Assembly (NCBI RefSeq): GCF_026712205.1
Contig: NZ_JAPPUW010000021.1
Span: forward strand, 1 to 64,000
From: Pelomonas aquatica
Lineage (GTDB): Bacteria > Pseudomonadota > Gammaproteobacteria > Burkholderiales > Burkholderiaceae_C
DNA: 64,000 bases
Direction of reading: 5' to 3'
In this document: positions 8,272 to 19,277 of the stretch, one piece after another
Numbering within the stretch: the first letter of the stretch is position 1
How the letters are laid out: each line of letters begins with the position of its first letter
Translations under genes and position numbers: made by a program
Notes under the pieces: generated by a model
Told to the model about the DNA's origin: nothing
The model's database searches: none
What the model saw: only the letters and a program-made list of their open reading frames with translations

Positions 8272-9630
8272 ATGGCAATTTTATCTGCACTCAAGAGGAT
8301 GTTTGGTGTTCAGCAACTGCCAACAATTCGGCTCGACATTGCTCCAAGAATTGGAGCCGACACCATTCACCACATTCGCGACAACCAGCGCCAGGCGAGC
8401 GCCTCAGGCGAATATCTTCAAAATCAGGCCGTCAAGGCCTTGAAATTCGCACGCGCCGAACTTGTCGATGATCGAAATAATGGTCATCGCCATGAAAATC
8501 GAATCAATGGAGAGGGCAACATTCCGGCCTATTGGCATATAGCCTATTCAGCAGGATTTCCAATTTCTGAACTGGCCTCGACGATCGATGAGTATCTGGA
8601 ACAGTTGGAGCACTTCGACAAGGAGTTTTCTACCATCTGGCAGCCGGCGCGCCGCATCATTGAAGTTCAGTTCAAGCTGGAAGAGGCGCTAAAAGGCTTG
8701 GCCTGGCTCGTCGGTATGCGAGCTACACCGGCGCAACTGGCGCGTTATCTGGACTGCTGTGGCCCGCCAGGCCAAGACGCACTCTTTGACCGTATCGTCT
8801 GCCAACTGGGTTTTGCTCGTCCGATGGCCCGTCGTCTAAGGATGCCAATGGATCACCAGCATTTGATGGCTCTGATCGATGGCGCCGTAGCTGACCGCCC
8901 GAAGCTGGCTGTCAGGGCTTTGGAGAAATGGGCTCGGGCACTGGCGCGCAGCGGAGCGCCCAGCAAGCCGGGAGACCTTGGCTACGTCGGGCAGTGGGAC
9001 CTGCCGCTAGCCCTGGTCGTTATGCTGTGGGACATTGACGACGTCGGGCTAAGCGACCACCCCCACTACCCCAGGGATCTGGTTGCGCACTTTCGGGCTT
9101 ATGGTGGCCATGTCTTGCCGATAACCAGCGGAGAGCATCTCCCCGAGCCAGCGCCTGGCAAACGGATAAATCTCGATCAACGTCATGGCACAGACCTGGA
9201 ACGCTGGCTGGCTTTGGCCAGCGATGGGGATGAAGTCGCCGTCGCCGCTGCGCTCAGTTCGCTGGACGAGACTGGCGCTCTTGAATCCAGCGCTGACTTG
9301 GCTTTCGGCGCGCTTGCAGAGCACGGGCAGGCGATCTGTGCAGACCTGAAGGACGACGAGACGCTTGAGGCGCAACTGCACGCGTTGATCGCTGCACGCG
9401 CGCCCGGAAGCGTCTTCGAAAGCGACGACATCGACGGCAATGGTGCCGCCCGCTGCGAGGCCGTGATGGTGCGCGCCCAAGCATGGATTCAGCGGTCTGC
9501 AGGCAACCTTCGCCTGCTGCAGTACAGCAGCGGCCAGGACGATTGGCGAGCGCTCCTGGTCCAGCGCAAGCATGTTGACGAGTTGGAGGCGCTGTCCCAG
9601 CAACTGCGGCTGGCTGGTCGCTTCACGTGA
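8272..9630 (+). CDS. PoNi-like immunity protein (DUF1910/DUF1911) with an extra C-terminal region
   Basis: This is the likely cognate immunity protein that neutralises the nuclease tip of the preceding Rhs protein. Residues about 20-150 match the general shape of DUF1910 (helical, with RDNQRQASASGEYL near the start). Residues about 235-275 carry the DUF1911 hallmark: GQWDLPLALVVMLWDIDD, then SDHPHYPRDLVAHF. DUF1910/1911 proteins are known as PoNi, the antidotes of PoNe DNases. The protein is 452 residues long. About 160 residues after the DUF1911 part, beginning near LPEPAPGKRINL, are additional and unassigned. The gene has lower GC than its surroundings and a weak ribosome site; translation may be coupled to the toxin gene, which ends 7 bases upstream. 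Confidence 0.78.
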   Translation: MAILSALKRMFGVQQLPTIRLDIAPRIGADTIHHIRDNQRQASASGEYLQNQAVKALKFARAELVDDRNNGHRHENRINGEGNIPAYWHIAYSAGFPISELASTIDEYLEQLEHFDKEFSTIWQPARRIIEVQFKLEEALKGLAWLVGMRATPAQLARYLDCCGPPGQDALFDRIVCQLGFARPMARRLRMPMDHQHLMALIDGAVADRPKLAVRALEKWARALARSGAPSKPGDLGYVGQWDLPLALVVMLWDIDDVGLSDHPHYPRDLVAHFRAYGGHVLPITSGEHLPEPAPGKRINLDQRHGTDLERWLALASDGDEVAVAAALSSLDETGALESSADLAFGALAEHGQAICADLKDDETLEAQLHALIAARAPGSVFESDDIDGNGAARCEAVMVRAQAWIQRSAGNLRLLQYSSGQDDWRALLVQRKHVDELEALSQQLRLAGRFT

Positions 9631-9745
9631 AGGAAGGTTCAGCCTAGCAAATCCAGGCCGGAAATCTCGCCGGAGCTACAGGCGCTGTGCAAGCGGTTCG
9701 ATGGCACCCTGCCCTGCGCTGGCTGTTGCCGACGCAGGTGCTTGA

Positions 9746-11510
9746 CGGCGTAACAGAAGCGAAGAGCAAGAGCGGATCCACTACCGCACGACGAATTGGA
9801 AGGCGTACAACGCTGGGCAGGATCGCACGGACTACCTCTACGACGCGCGGCCGCCGCGTGCTGAGCTGGCGCCACGGTAGCGGCGGGGCCGACACGCTGG
9901 CGCTTAGCCTCTACGACGACCGCCACCGCTTGGTGGCCGAGGCCGACGCCCGCGACCAGTTCACCCAGGCCTATGCGTCGATCGGCTACCGCGCCGTGAC
10001 CCAGCTCGATCCGAGCCCTCGCGGTCGTTGGGCGCGCCTGCGGACCTGGCTGCTGGGCGCCCCCAGCCACGCCTTGTACACCGATGCCGCCGGTCGCGTG
10101 CAGCGCATGGTGGATGGCGAGCGCGTGCTGTGGTCGGCTGCCGACCCAGCCGCCACGGTGGCAGGCATCCACCAGCCGCTGCGCCATGTCGGCCAGGTGC
10201 AGGACGAGGACAGCGGCCTCATCTACCGCAGTGCTCGCTTCTTGGAGCCGGGTGCCGGCCGCTTCATCAGCCCCGACCCGGCAGGCATCGCCGATGCTGT
10301 CAACGCGACCGGTCCGGCCCATCTGCTTGACCTCTACGCCTTCGCCGCCGGTCAGCCCGATCAGTACTTCGACCCGGACGGCGCGGCCCGCATCCGCTAC
10401 TTCGCCATCACCACCGAAGCCAAGGGCAAGGCCCTGGGCACCATGCAGGGCTACACCAAGGCCCGTTGGGCCTTCATCGTCGACCAGGTGGTGGCGCCGT
10501 CCGGCGTGGGCGGTGACGCCACGCTCAACAACCTGCAAAGCAAATACGCCAGCAGCCAGCAGAGCCTGCTGGTCGACGTTAACGGTGACTTCCTCAACGG
10601 CAAGTCGGCCGAGAGCTGGCTGGGCGAAGGTGGCGTGGCCGACCTGTTCAAGGACCATTACGGCGACCACCTCATCAGCGCTGCCGAGTTCACCGTGACG
10701 ATGAACGATGCGAACGCCACACGCCTGATCGCAAACTACATCGACGCCGACCGCCCCGCGCTCTACCCCAACGGCTGTCCGGCCCGCAGCCTGATGTTGC
10801 CGCCGATCAACTTCGCGGCCGAGGAGCCACCGATCAACGTCACGTCGGCGACCTCGGGCGATGCCGACAAGCAGCGCATCCTGGCCTGCGGCGACGGGGC
10901 GGCCACCGACATCGACAAGCGCCGCGTGGCCAAGTACGAGGCAGCGTCCGAGATCAACGAAACTGCGCAGATCAACCGCGACTGCTCCACCAACGGCTGC
11001 CCCGGCATCGGCTACTACTGCGACGCCACCAAGTGCTATCCGCCGCGCGACCAGCTGAAGTTCGGCGCACCGAACACCACGGCCTACGTCGATGATTTCG
11101 GCCGTGACATTACCTATCCTGGACACCATATCGAAACTTACAAAGACGATGCTCAAGAAATCGCCAAACGCCAGATCATTGCCAAGAACAAGGGCATCCA
11201 GCATCATGGGCCCTGGGGCAGTCATTACGACAGCGAAATGCTGGGCGACTACACCGTCGAAGTCGCACGCCGCATCCCCGATGAAGTGCTGGCCGACATC
11301 CGCGCCCGCCGTGGCGCACTGCGGCTGAAGTTCCGCCTCAAGCCCGATGGCGTGCTGTTCGGCTGGGACATCGAGCGCGCAGACGGCGGTCTTTCGCGCT
11401 TCGACATGCCTGGCGGGGATTTCAATGCCGCACGCTACACCAAGGCCACGGGCTTGATACGAGGCTGGGAGATCAAGCCCGACGGCAGCCGCGTCGAGAC
11501 AGAGCATTGA
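9746..11510 (+). pseudogene. Displaced Rhs C-terminus with a different tip, frameshifted near its start
   Basis: The stretch encodes the end of a second Rhs protein without its shell. In one frame, 9746-9846 reads ERIHYRTTNWKAYNAG then RTDYLYDAR. The continuation RRVLSWRHG is in another frame, so a one-base shift lies near 9846-9855. From there an open frame runs to 11510 with Rhs core features (DEDSGLIYRSARFLEPGAGR, ISPDPAGIA, LYAFAAGQPDQYFDPDG). It ends in an unassigned tip of about 370 residues that contains a cysteine-rich patch (NRDCSTNGCPGIGYYC). An ATG at 9687 could start a 607-residue product in the second frame, but its first 55 residues are not Rhs-like. I read it as a silent tip cassette left by Rhs tip exchange. 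No immunity gene follows it. Confidence 0.7.
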
Positions 11511-11581
11511 CTCGTATCGGCATCATTTTCCTCCTTCGGCGGCCAGCCCACTCGCGCCGCAATCCCTTGCCCAACGGCAAG

Positions 11582-11606
11582 CCGCGCAGCCCAGCAGGCT
11601 GCGCGG
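11582..11606. terminator. 10-bp perfect inverted repeat before comM
   Basis: CCGCGCAGCC at 11582-11591 and GGCTGCGCGG at 11597-11606 are perfect complements around a 5-base loop. The hairpin separates the Rhs remnant from comM. No T-run follows on the + strand, so it may be a weak terminator or simply a hairpin. Confidence 0.45.
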
Positions 11607-11668
11607 ACAAGGCCAGCCCATTCCCCGCCCGCACTATGCTGCGGCCCATCGCGACAAGCCACGCCGCC

Positions 11669-13183
11669 ATGTCCCTCGCCACCGTCCACTCCCGCGCCCT
11701 CGACGGCCTTGCCGCTGCGCCGGTGACCGTGGAAGTGCATCTGGCCAACGGCCTGCCGTCGTTCACCGTCGTCGGCCTCGCGGATACCGAGGTCAAGGAG
11801 GCCCGCGAGCGCGTGCGCGCGGCGCTGCAGAACAGCGGCCTGGGCTTCCCTGCGAACAAGCGCATCACCGTGAACCTCGCGCCGGCCGATCTGCCCAAGG
11901 AGGGCGGCCGTTTCGACCTGCCGATGGCCCTGGGCCTGCTGGCGGCCAACGGGCAGATCGACGCGGCCAGGCTGGCGCGCTTCGAATGCGCCGGCGAACT
12001 GTCGCTGGCCGGCGAGCTGCGGCCCGTGCGCGGCGCGCTGGCGATGGCCCTGGCGCTGCGCCAGGCCGGCACGGACCGCGAGCTGCTGCTGCCCGAGGCC
12101 AGCGCCGCCGAGGCCGCACTGGTCGACGGCCTCGCGGTGCGGCAGGCCAGACACCTGCTCGATGTCGTCGCGGCGCTGCAGCCCGAAGGCGAAGGCCTGG
12201 CGCGCGCCGCGGCCCTGCCGCGCGAACGTCAGAGCGGCCTGCCCGACCTGGCCGACATCAAGGGCCAGGCCGGCCCGAAGCGCGCGCTGGAGATCGCCGC
12301 GGCCGGCTCGCACAGCCTGTTGATGGTCGGCCCGCCGGGCACCGGCAAGTCCATGCTGGCCCAGCGCCTGGCCGGCCTGCTGCCGGCGCTGGACGACGAT
12401 GCGGCCCTGGAGTCCGCCGCCGTGCTCAGCCTGTCCGGCCAGTTCGACATCTCGCGCTGGGGGCAGAGGCCGCTGCGGGCGCCTCACCACTCGGCGTCGA
12501 GCGTGGCCCTGGTCGGCGGCGGATCACCGCCGCGACCGGGGGAGATCTCGCTGGCCCAGCACGGCGTGTTGTTCCTCGACGAAATTCCCGAATTTCCAAG
12601 GGCTGCGTTGGAGGCCTTGCGAGAGCCCTTGGAGACCGGCCGCATCCTGATCTCGAGGGCGGCCCGCCAGGCCGAGTTCCCCGCGCGCTTCCAGCTCGTT
12701 GCCGCGATGAACCCCTGCCCTTGCGGACATCTGGGCAACCCGCTGCGCGCCTGCCGCTGCACGCCCGACCAGGTGGCGCGCTACCAGGGCCGGCTCAGCG
12801 GGCCCTTCCTGGACCGGCTGGACCTGCTCGTCGAGGTGCCCGTCATCCCGCCGCGCGAGCTGCAGGACATGGCCCCGGGCGAGCCCAGCGCCGTCGTCGC
12901 CGAGCGCGTGGCCGCCGCGCGCGAGCGCGCACTGATGCGCCAGGGCGTGGCGAACGCGCAGCTGCCAGCCCAGGACCTGGCCGGGCACGCCGGACTGGAG
13001 CCGGCCGCCAAGTCCTTGCTGGAGCGCTCGGCCGAGCGCCTCGGCTGGTCGGCGCGAAGCTTCCACCGCGTGCTGCGCGTCGCGCGCACGATCGCGGACC
13101 TGGCCGGCGCGGCAGGCATCGGCAGCGGCCATGTGGCCGAGGCCATCCAGATGCGGCGCGGCCTGCCCGGCCAGGCGGGCTGA
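11669..13183 (+). CDS. comM: ComM/YifB family AAA+ ATPase (Mg chelatase-like)
   Basis: ComM is a hexameric AAA+ helicase that drives branch migration during natural transformation; the family is also called YifB. The 504-residue product has the usual length. It starts with the conserved MSLATVHSRALDG, has a Lon/S5-like N-terminal domain (about 1-125), a Walker A GPPGTGKS at about 219-226, Walker B LFLDEIPEF, and the C-terminal Mg-chelatase helical domain from about 400. The start at 11669 fits the family N-terminus; an in-frame ATG far upstream (11507) would overlap the Rhs remnant and is rejected. It is transcribed alone and is followed by a convergent glycine-zipper gene. Confidence 0.93.
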   Translation: MSLATVHSRALDGLAAAPVTVEVHLANGLPSFTVVGLADTEVKEARERVRAALQNSGLGFPANKRITVNLAPADLPKEGGRFDLPMALGLLAANGQIDAARLARFECAGELSLAGELRPVRGALAMALALRQAGTDRELLLPEASAAEAALVDGLAVRQARHLLDVVAALQPEGEGLARAAALPRERQSGLPDLADIKGQAGPKRALEIAAAGSHSLLMVGPPGTGKSMLAQRLAGLLPALDDDAALESAAVLSLSGQFDISRWGQRPLRAPHHSASSVALVGGGSPPRPGEISLAQHGVLFLDEIPEFPRAALEALREPLETGRILISRAARQAEFPARFQLVAAMNPCPCGHLGNPLRACRCTPDQVARYQGRLSGPFLDRLDLLVEVPVIPPRELQDMAPGEPSAVVAERVAAARERALMRQGVANAQLPAQDLAGHAGLEPAAKSLLERSAERLGWSARSFHRVLRVARTIADLAGAAGIGSGHVAEAIQMRRGLPGQAG

Positions 13184-13198
13184 GCCGCCGGCCGGCGC

Positions 13199-13651
13199 CT
13201 ACTGGCGCTGCAGCTGGCCGTCCTTCTCGCGCACCGTGTCGCCCGCCCTCAGATTCGGGTCGGCGCCCAGTTCCATGCGGCGCGTGCTGCCGTCCTTGTT
13301 GACGAGCTGCACGATCCAGACGGTCTGCTTCTTCATGTTCTTCTCGACCTCGTTGCCGGCATAGCCGCCGGCCACGGCACCGCCCACGGTCGCGATCTTC
13401 TTGCCCGTGCCGCCGCCGACCTGGTTGCCCAGCAGGCCGCCGAGCACGGCGCCGCCGACGACGCCCAGGCCGCTGCCCTTGCCCTTGTGGGTCTCGCTGT
13501 GCACGTCCTGCACCCAGGCGCAGCCGTCGCAGAGCTTGGCCAGTTGCCTCGCGGTCGGCAGGGGCACCGAAGCGGCCGGCTGCGGCGCCTGCTGGGCCTG
13601 CGCGGCGGCAAAAACGGCGGCCAGCGCCGCCGCGGGGATCATCTGCTTCAT
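13199..13651 (-). CDS. Exported glycine-zipper 2TM domain protein, copy A
   Basis: A 150-residue envelope protein with a Sec signal (to about AAAQA) and a conserved CDGCAWVQDVHSE segment. A glycine-zipper two-helix domain follows (GGAVLGGLLGNQVGGGTGKK, then GGAVAGGYAGNE, about residues 65-105). The C-terminal part (WIVQLVNKDGSTRRMEL) is typical of PcpY/SlyB-like outer-membrane proteins. The precise function is not known; such domains are thought to insert in membranes. AGGAGG lies just upstream of the ATG. It is a paralogue of the gene at 13733-14305 on the same strand. Confidence 0.8.
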   Translation of the reverse strand: MKQMIPAAALAAVFAAAQAQQAPQPAASVPLPTARQLAKLCDGCAWVQDVHSETHKGKGSGLGVVGGAVLGGLLGNQVGGGTGKKIATVGGAVAGGYAGNEVEKNMKKQTVWIVQLVNKDGSTRRMELGADPNLRAGDTVREKDGQLQRQ

Positions 13652-13732
13652 GGCGTCACCTCCTGGGTATGCGAACCCGGCCAGTGTGCGGCAGCCGGCG
13701 CCCGCGCGCCAGCGCCGCCGTCATGCCCGCCT

Positions 13733-14305
13733 TCAGACGCGGCTGAAGCCGCTCTCGGTCAGGCGCACCTCGTCGCCGACGCGCAGGCCCGGGTCGGCGC
13801 TGCGCTCGAAGCGGCGCGTGTGGCCGTCGCGCTCCTGCACCTGCACGACCCAGACCGAGTACCTCTTCTCGTTCTTCTCGATCTCGTTGCCGGCATAGCC
13901 GCCGGCGACGGCACCGCCCACGGTCGCGAGCTTCTTGCCATTGCCACCGCCCAGCATGTTGCCGAGCAGGCCACCGACGACGGCGCCGCCCACGGCACCC
14001 ACGCCGCTGGCCTGGCCACGGCGGGTCTCGGTGTGCACATCGGTCACGCGGGCGCAGCCCTGGCAGAGCGCGGGCTGGCTGCCTTCTTCGGCGTGGCGGG
14101 CCTGCGGCGCGGCCTCGCGCGGCGCGGTGTTTCCGGCGGCGGCCAGGCGCTGGGGCTTGGCGGCCTCCTGCGCAACCACCGGCGGGGGGGCGTCGGCGCC
14201 GGGGCCTTGCGAGCGGCCCACCGCGTAGGCGCCGCCAAGCAGCGCCAGCACGACGGCGACGCCGGCGACGATCTGGGTGGACTTGAGCTGGGGGGCGGGC
14301 GACAT
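13733..14305 (-). CDS. Membrane-anchored glycine-zipper 2TM domain protein, copy B
   Basis: This 190-residue paralogue of the downstream gene shares the CQGCARVTDVHTE segment and the same glycine-zipper block (GGAVVGGLLGNMLGGGNGKK, GGAVAGGYAGNE), then WVVQVQERDGHTRRFE. It begins with an uncleaved-looking membrane anchor (residues about 10-28) and a Pro/Ala linker instead of a cleavable signal, so the two copies probably sit in different envelope layers. AAGGAG precedes the start. The two genes are 81 bases apart and probably arose by tandem duplication. Confidence 0.8.
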   Translation of the reverse strand: MSPAPQLKSTQIVAGVAVVLALLGGAYAVGRSQGPGADAPPPVVAQEAAKPQRLAAAGNTAPREAAPQARHAEEGSQPALCQGCARVTDVHTETRRGQASGVGAVGGAVVGGLLGNMLGGGNGKKLATVGGAVAGGYAGNEIEKNEKRYSVWVVQVQERDGHTRRFERSADPGLRVGDEVRLTESGFSRV

Positions 14306-14416
14306 GGGGGCTCCTTGAAATCTGTAGGCCTCCAGCCTAAGGCCGGCGCCACCCCTGGCTTGTAGGACGGCGCCGGCTCTGCGGGTAGGGCCGCGCGGCC
14401 CAAGGCGCAGGCCGCC

Positions 14417-17110
<2,694 letters not shown>

Positions 17111-17270
17111 CGAGGCAGTCCACGCGGGAGATCGATGAGCGCCGTTTGAAAACGATCCGAGCCTGGGGAAAATCCTCGCAGCGCTCCTCGGATGAAGGCG
17201 GGAATTCTACGCAGCCGGCCTTCGCCAGCCCTCAAGCCAGGCTTAAACCTGCCGAACAATGGCCTGATCC

Positions 17271-18473
17271 ATGGCCTCAGACCTCATCCCCCTGCCCGCC
17301 CGCACGCTGCGGCCGGGCATGACGCTGCCCTACGACCTGTTCGACGCCGGCGGCAAGCTGCTGTTCGCGCGCGGCCAGGTGCTGCGCGACTCGCCGCTGG
17401 TGCGCCAGCTCGCCGAGGGCGGCGCCTGGGTGCAGTCCGAGGACACGCTGGAATACCAGCGCGCCCGCGCCCACCGGCTCGACACCCTGGTCCTGCAGGA
17501 CGTGCCGCTGTCCGACATCGCCAAGGCCGACGCCAGCTTCCGGCTCGACACGCTGGCGCCGGGCAAGGTCGAGCCCGGCCCGCGCGAGGCCTGGTCCGAC
17601 CTGCTGCTGCACGCCCACGCGCTGCTGCGCGAAGCCGCGCCGGCCGACTTCGCCGTCCGCCTGGCGGCGCTGCGCGACGCGGCGCTGAAGCGCCTGCACG
17701 GCCATCCCGACGCGACGCTGATGCTGCTGGTCTTCGAGAGCAGCCAGGAGTTCGGCGACTACAGCTCCCGCCACGCGCTGCTGACCCTGCTGCTCTGCGA
17801 CCTCATCGCCGGGCAGCTGCAGCTCGCGCCCGAGCTGCGCACGGCCCTGCAGGGCGCGGCGCTGACGATGAACTACGGCGCCGGCGAGGCCCATGACCGC
17901 ATGGCCAGCCAGACCGGGCCGGCAACGCCGGCCCAGCGCCAGGCCATGGCCGCCCACGGCGACCGCGCCGCCCAGCGCCTGGCCCAGGCCGGCATCACCG
18001 ACCCGGTCTGGCTGACGGCCGTGCGCCTGCACCACGAGGCCGGCCCCGGCCCGCTGGCCGCGCGCAGCGACGGCGAGAGGCTGGCGCGCCTGCTGCGCCG
18101 CATCGACATCTTCGGCGCCCGCCTGTCACCGCGCCGCAGCCGCCAGGCCATGAGCGGCGCGGCAGCGGCGCGCGCCGTCTTCCTCGACGAGCTCGGCCAG
18201 CCCGACGAGGCCGGCGCGGCACTGATCAAGACCGTGGGCCTCTACCCGCCCGGCAGCATCGTGCGCCTGGCCAACGGCGAGGTCGGCATCGTGTTCAAGC
18301 GCGGCTTCAGCGCCAACGAACCCCTGGTGGCCGCGCTGATCGGCAAGAGCGGCAGCCCGCTGAGCAACCCTGTGCCGCGCGACACCCGGCTGGCCACCCA
18401 GGCCATCGCCGCCAGCCTCGCGCCGGCGGAGCTGAAGCTGCATGTGAACCTGGATGCGCTGCTGAGGCTCTGA
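17271..18473 (+). CDS. Degenerate HD-GYP family protein
   Basis: The 400-residue protein resembles c-di-GMP HD-GYP phosphodiesterases in layout but not in catalytic residues. An N-terminal segment (LRPGMTLPYDLFDAGGKLLF) precedes an all-helical domain that starts near YSSRHALL. Where active proteins have HDIGK it has LTMNYG (198-203). HHEA is kept, but the GYP loop reads GPGP, and the last conserved stretch reads RIDIFGARLSPRRSR. Loss of the HD pair suggests it does not hydrolyse c-di-GMP and may bind a ligand or partner instead; this is inference. It has about 160 bases of its own upstream region, shared with divergent metH, and is followed by a strong hairpin. Confidence 0.72.
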   Translation: MASDLIPLPARTLRPGMTLPYDLFDAGGKLLFARGQVLRDSPLVRQLAEGGAWVQSEDTLEYQRARAHRLDTLVLQDVPLSDIAKADASFRLDTLAPGKVEPGPREAWSDLLLHAHALLREAAPADFAVRLAALRDAALKRLHGHPDATLMLLVFESSQEFGDYSSRHALLTLLLCDLIAGQLQLAPELRTALQGAALTMNYGAGEAHDRMASQTGPATPAQRQAMAAHGDRAAQRLAQAGITDPVWLTAVRLHHEAGPGPLAARSDGERLARLLRRIDIFGARLSPRRSRQAMSGAAAARAVFLDELGQPDEAGAALIKTVGLYPPGSIVRLANGEVGIVFKRGFSANEPLVAALIGKSGSPLSNPVPRDTRLATQAIAASLAPAELKLHVNLDALLRL

Positions 18474-18486
18474 ACGCCACGGCAAA

Positions 18487-18506
18487 GGGCGGCCCTCGGG
18501 CCGCCC
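18487..18506. terminator. Likely bidirectional terminator hairpin
   Basis: GGGCGGCCC (18487-18495) and GGGCCGCCC (18498-18506) form a perfect 9-bp inverted repeat with a very short loop. It lies between two convergent genes (17271-18473 + and 18528-19166 -), with an A-rich left flank and a CTGCTGCTT right flank. It probably ends transcription from both sides. Confidence 0.6.
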
Positions 18507-18527
18507 TGCTGCTTCAGCCGGACCGGA

Positions 18528-19166
18528 TCAGCGCTGGGCCGAGCCGTTGGCCGACGCATCCACCGCCACCGAGTGGTCGGCGCGCGAGGCCGTGGCGGAC
18601 GCGCCGCCCGAAGCCTGCGCCTGACGGCCGGTAGCCTGGGCATTGACACCCCCGTTCGCCGCCTTGCTGCTGCCGGTGGTCGCGGCCGGGGCCGTGGACG
18701 CCACGGGGGTTGCCGGGGCGGTGGGCTTCGCCGTCGTCGCCGCGGCCGGCGTGGCGCTCGGCGCTGCGCTCTGGCTCAACGCGCCACTGGCGCTGCCCGA
18801 GCCGCTGGCCGCCGTCGACGCGAACTGGTCCTTCAAGCCCTGGCCGGCCGTCTTCAAATCGCCGGCCTCGTCGCCCGCCGTGGACTTCAGGCCGCCCGCC
18901 GTGCCCTGAGCGGCGGACTTGGCCTCGCCGGCCTTGTCGCTGGCGTTCTGCCTCAGGTCGCCGGCCCAGCCCCTGGCAGAGCCGTTGGCATTGCCGCCGA
19001 TGTCGAGCTGGCGCGGCGACAGCGCGCCGTTCAGGCCGCCGGTGAGGCCTCCGCCGAGGCCGCCACCGAGCAGGCCGGCGTGGGCGTTGGTGGCGCACAG
19101 GCCGGCGGCCAGGGCGGCGAGGCTCAGCGTGCTGCGAAGGACTTGGGTGCGACGGGTTGCAAACAT
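18528..19166 (-). CDS. Exported low-complexity Ala/Gly/Ser/Thr-rich protein under ECF control
   Basis: The 212-residue protein has a Sec signal (to about NAHA) and a Gly/Leu-rich start (GLLGGGLGGGLTGGLNG). Its remainder is low-complexity and rich in Ala, Ser, Gly and Thr, with little predicted fold. No domain is recognised. The upstream region carries GGGAAG-N17-CGTTGT, identical in boxes and spacing to the sequence upstream of the ECF sigma gene at 20646, so it is probably a target of that sigma factor. A ribosome site GGAGA precedes the ATG. A secreted or surface-coating role is a guess. Confidence 0.65.
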   Translation of the reverse strand: MFATRRTQVLRSTLSLAALAAGLCATNAHAGLLGGGLGGGLTGGLNGALSPRQLDIGGNANGSARGWAGDLRQNASDKAGEAKSAAQGTAGGLKSTAGDEAGDLKTAGQGLKDQFASTAASGSGSASGALSQSAAPSATPAAATTAKPTAPATPVASTAPAATTGSSKAANGGVNAQATGRQAQASGGASATASRADHSVAVDASANGSAQR

Positions 19167-19226
19167 GATGGATCTCCGAGGGTGGTCGTCTTGGAAGAGC
19201 CGGCCATTCCGGCCCTTTCACCGAGT

Positions 19227-19255
19227 ACAACGACCGCCGCCGGAACTTCCTTCCC
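19227..19255 (-). promoter_or_regulatory. Predicted ECF sigma promoter of the 18528-19166 gene
   Basis: Read on the minus strand, GGGAAG (19255-19250) and CGTTGT (19232-19227) are separated by exactly 17 bases. Both boxes and the spacing match the site upstream of the sigma gene. The form (GGAA-type -35, CGTT-type -10) is typical of ECF sigma promoters. The predicted leader is about 55 bases. Confidence 0.6.
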
Positions 19256-19277
19256 GCCTGACTTGAAACGATTTGTG

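Noticed and set aside
17111-17270. Cobalamin riboswitch upstream of metH
   Set aside because: I found no B12-box-like segment or fitting helices in these 160 bases.
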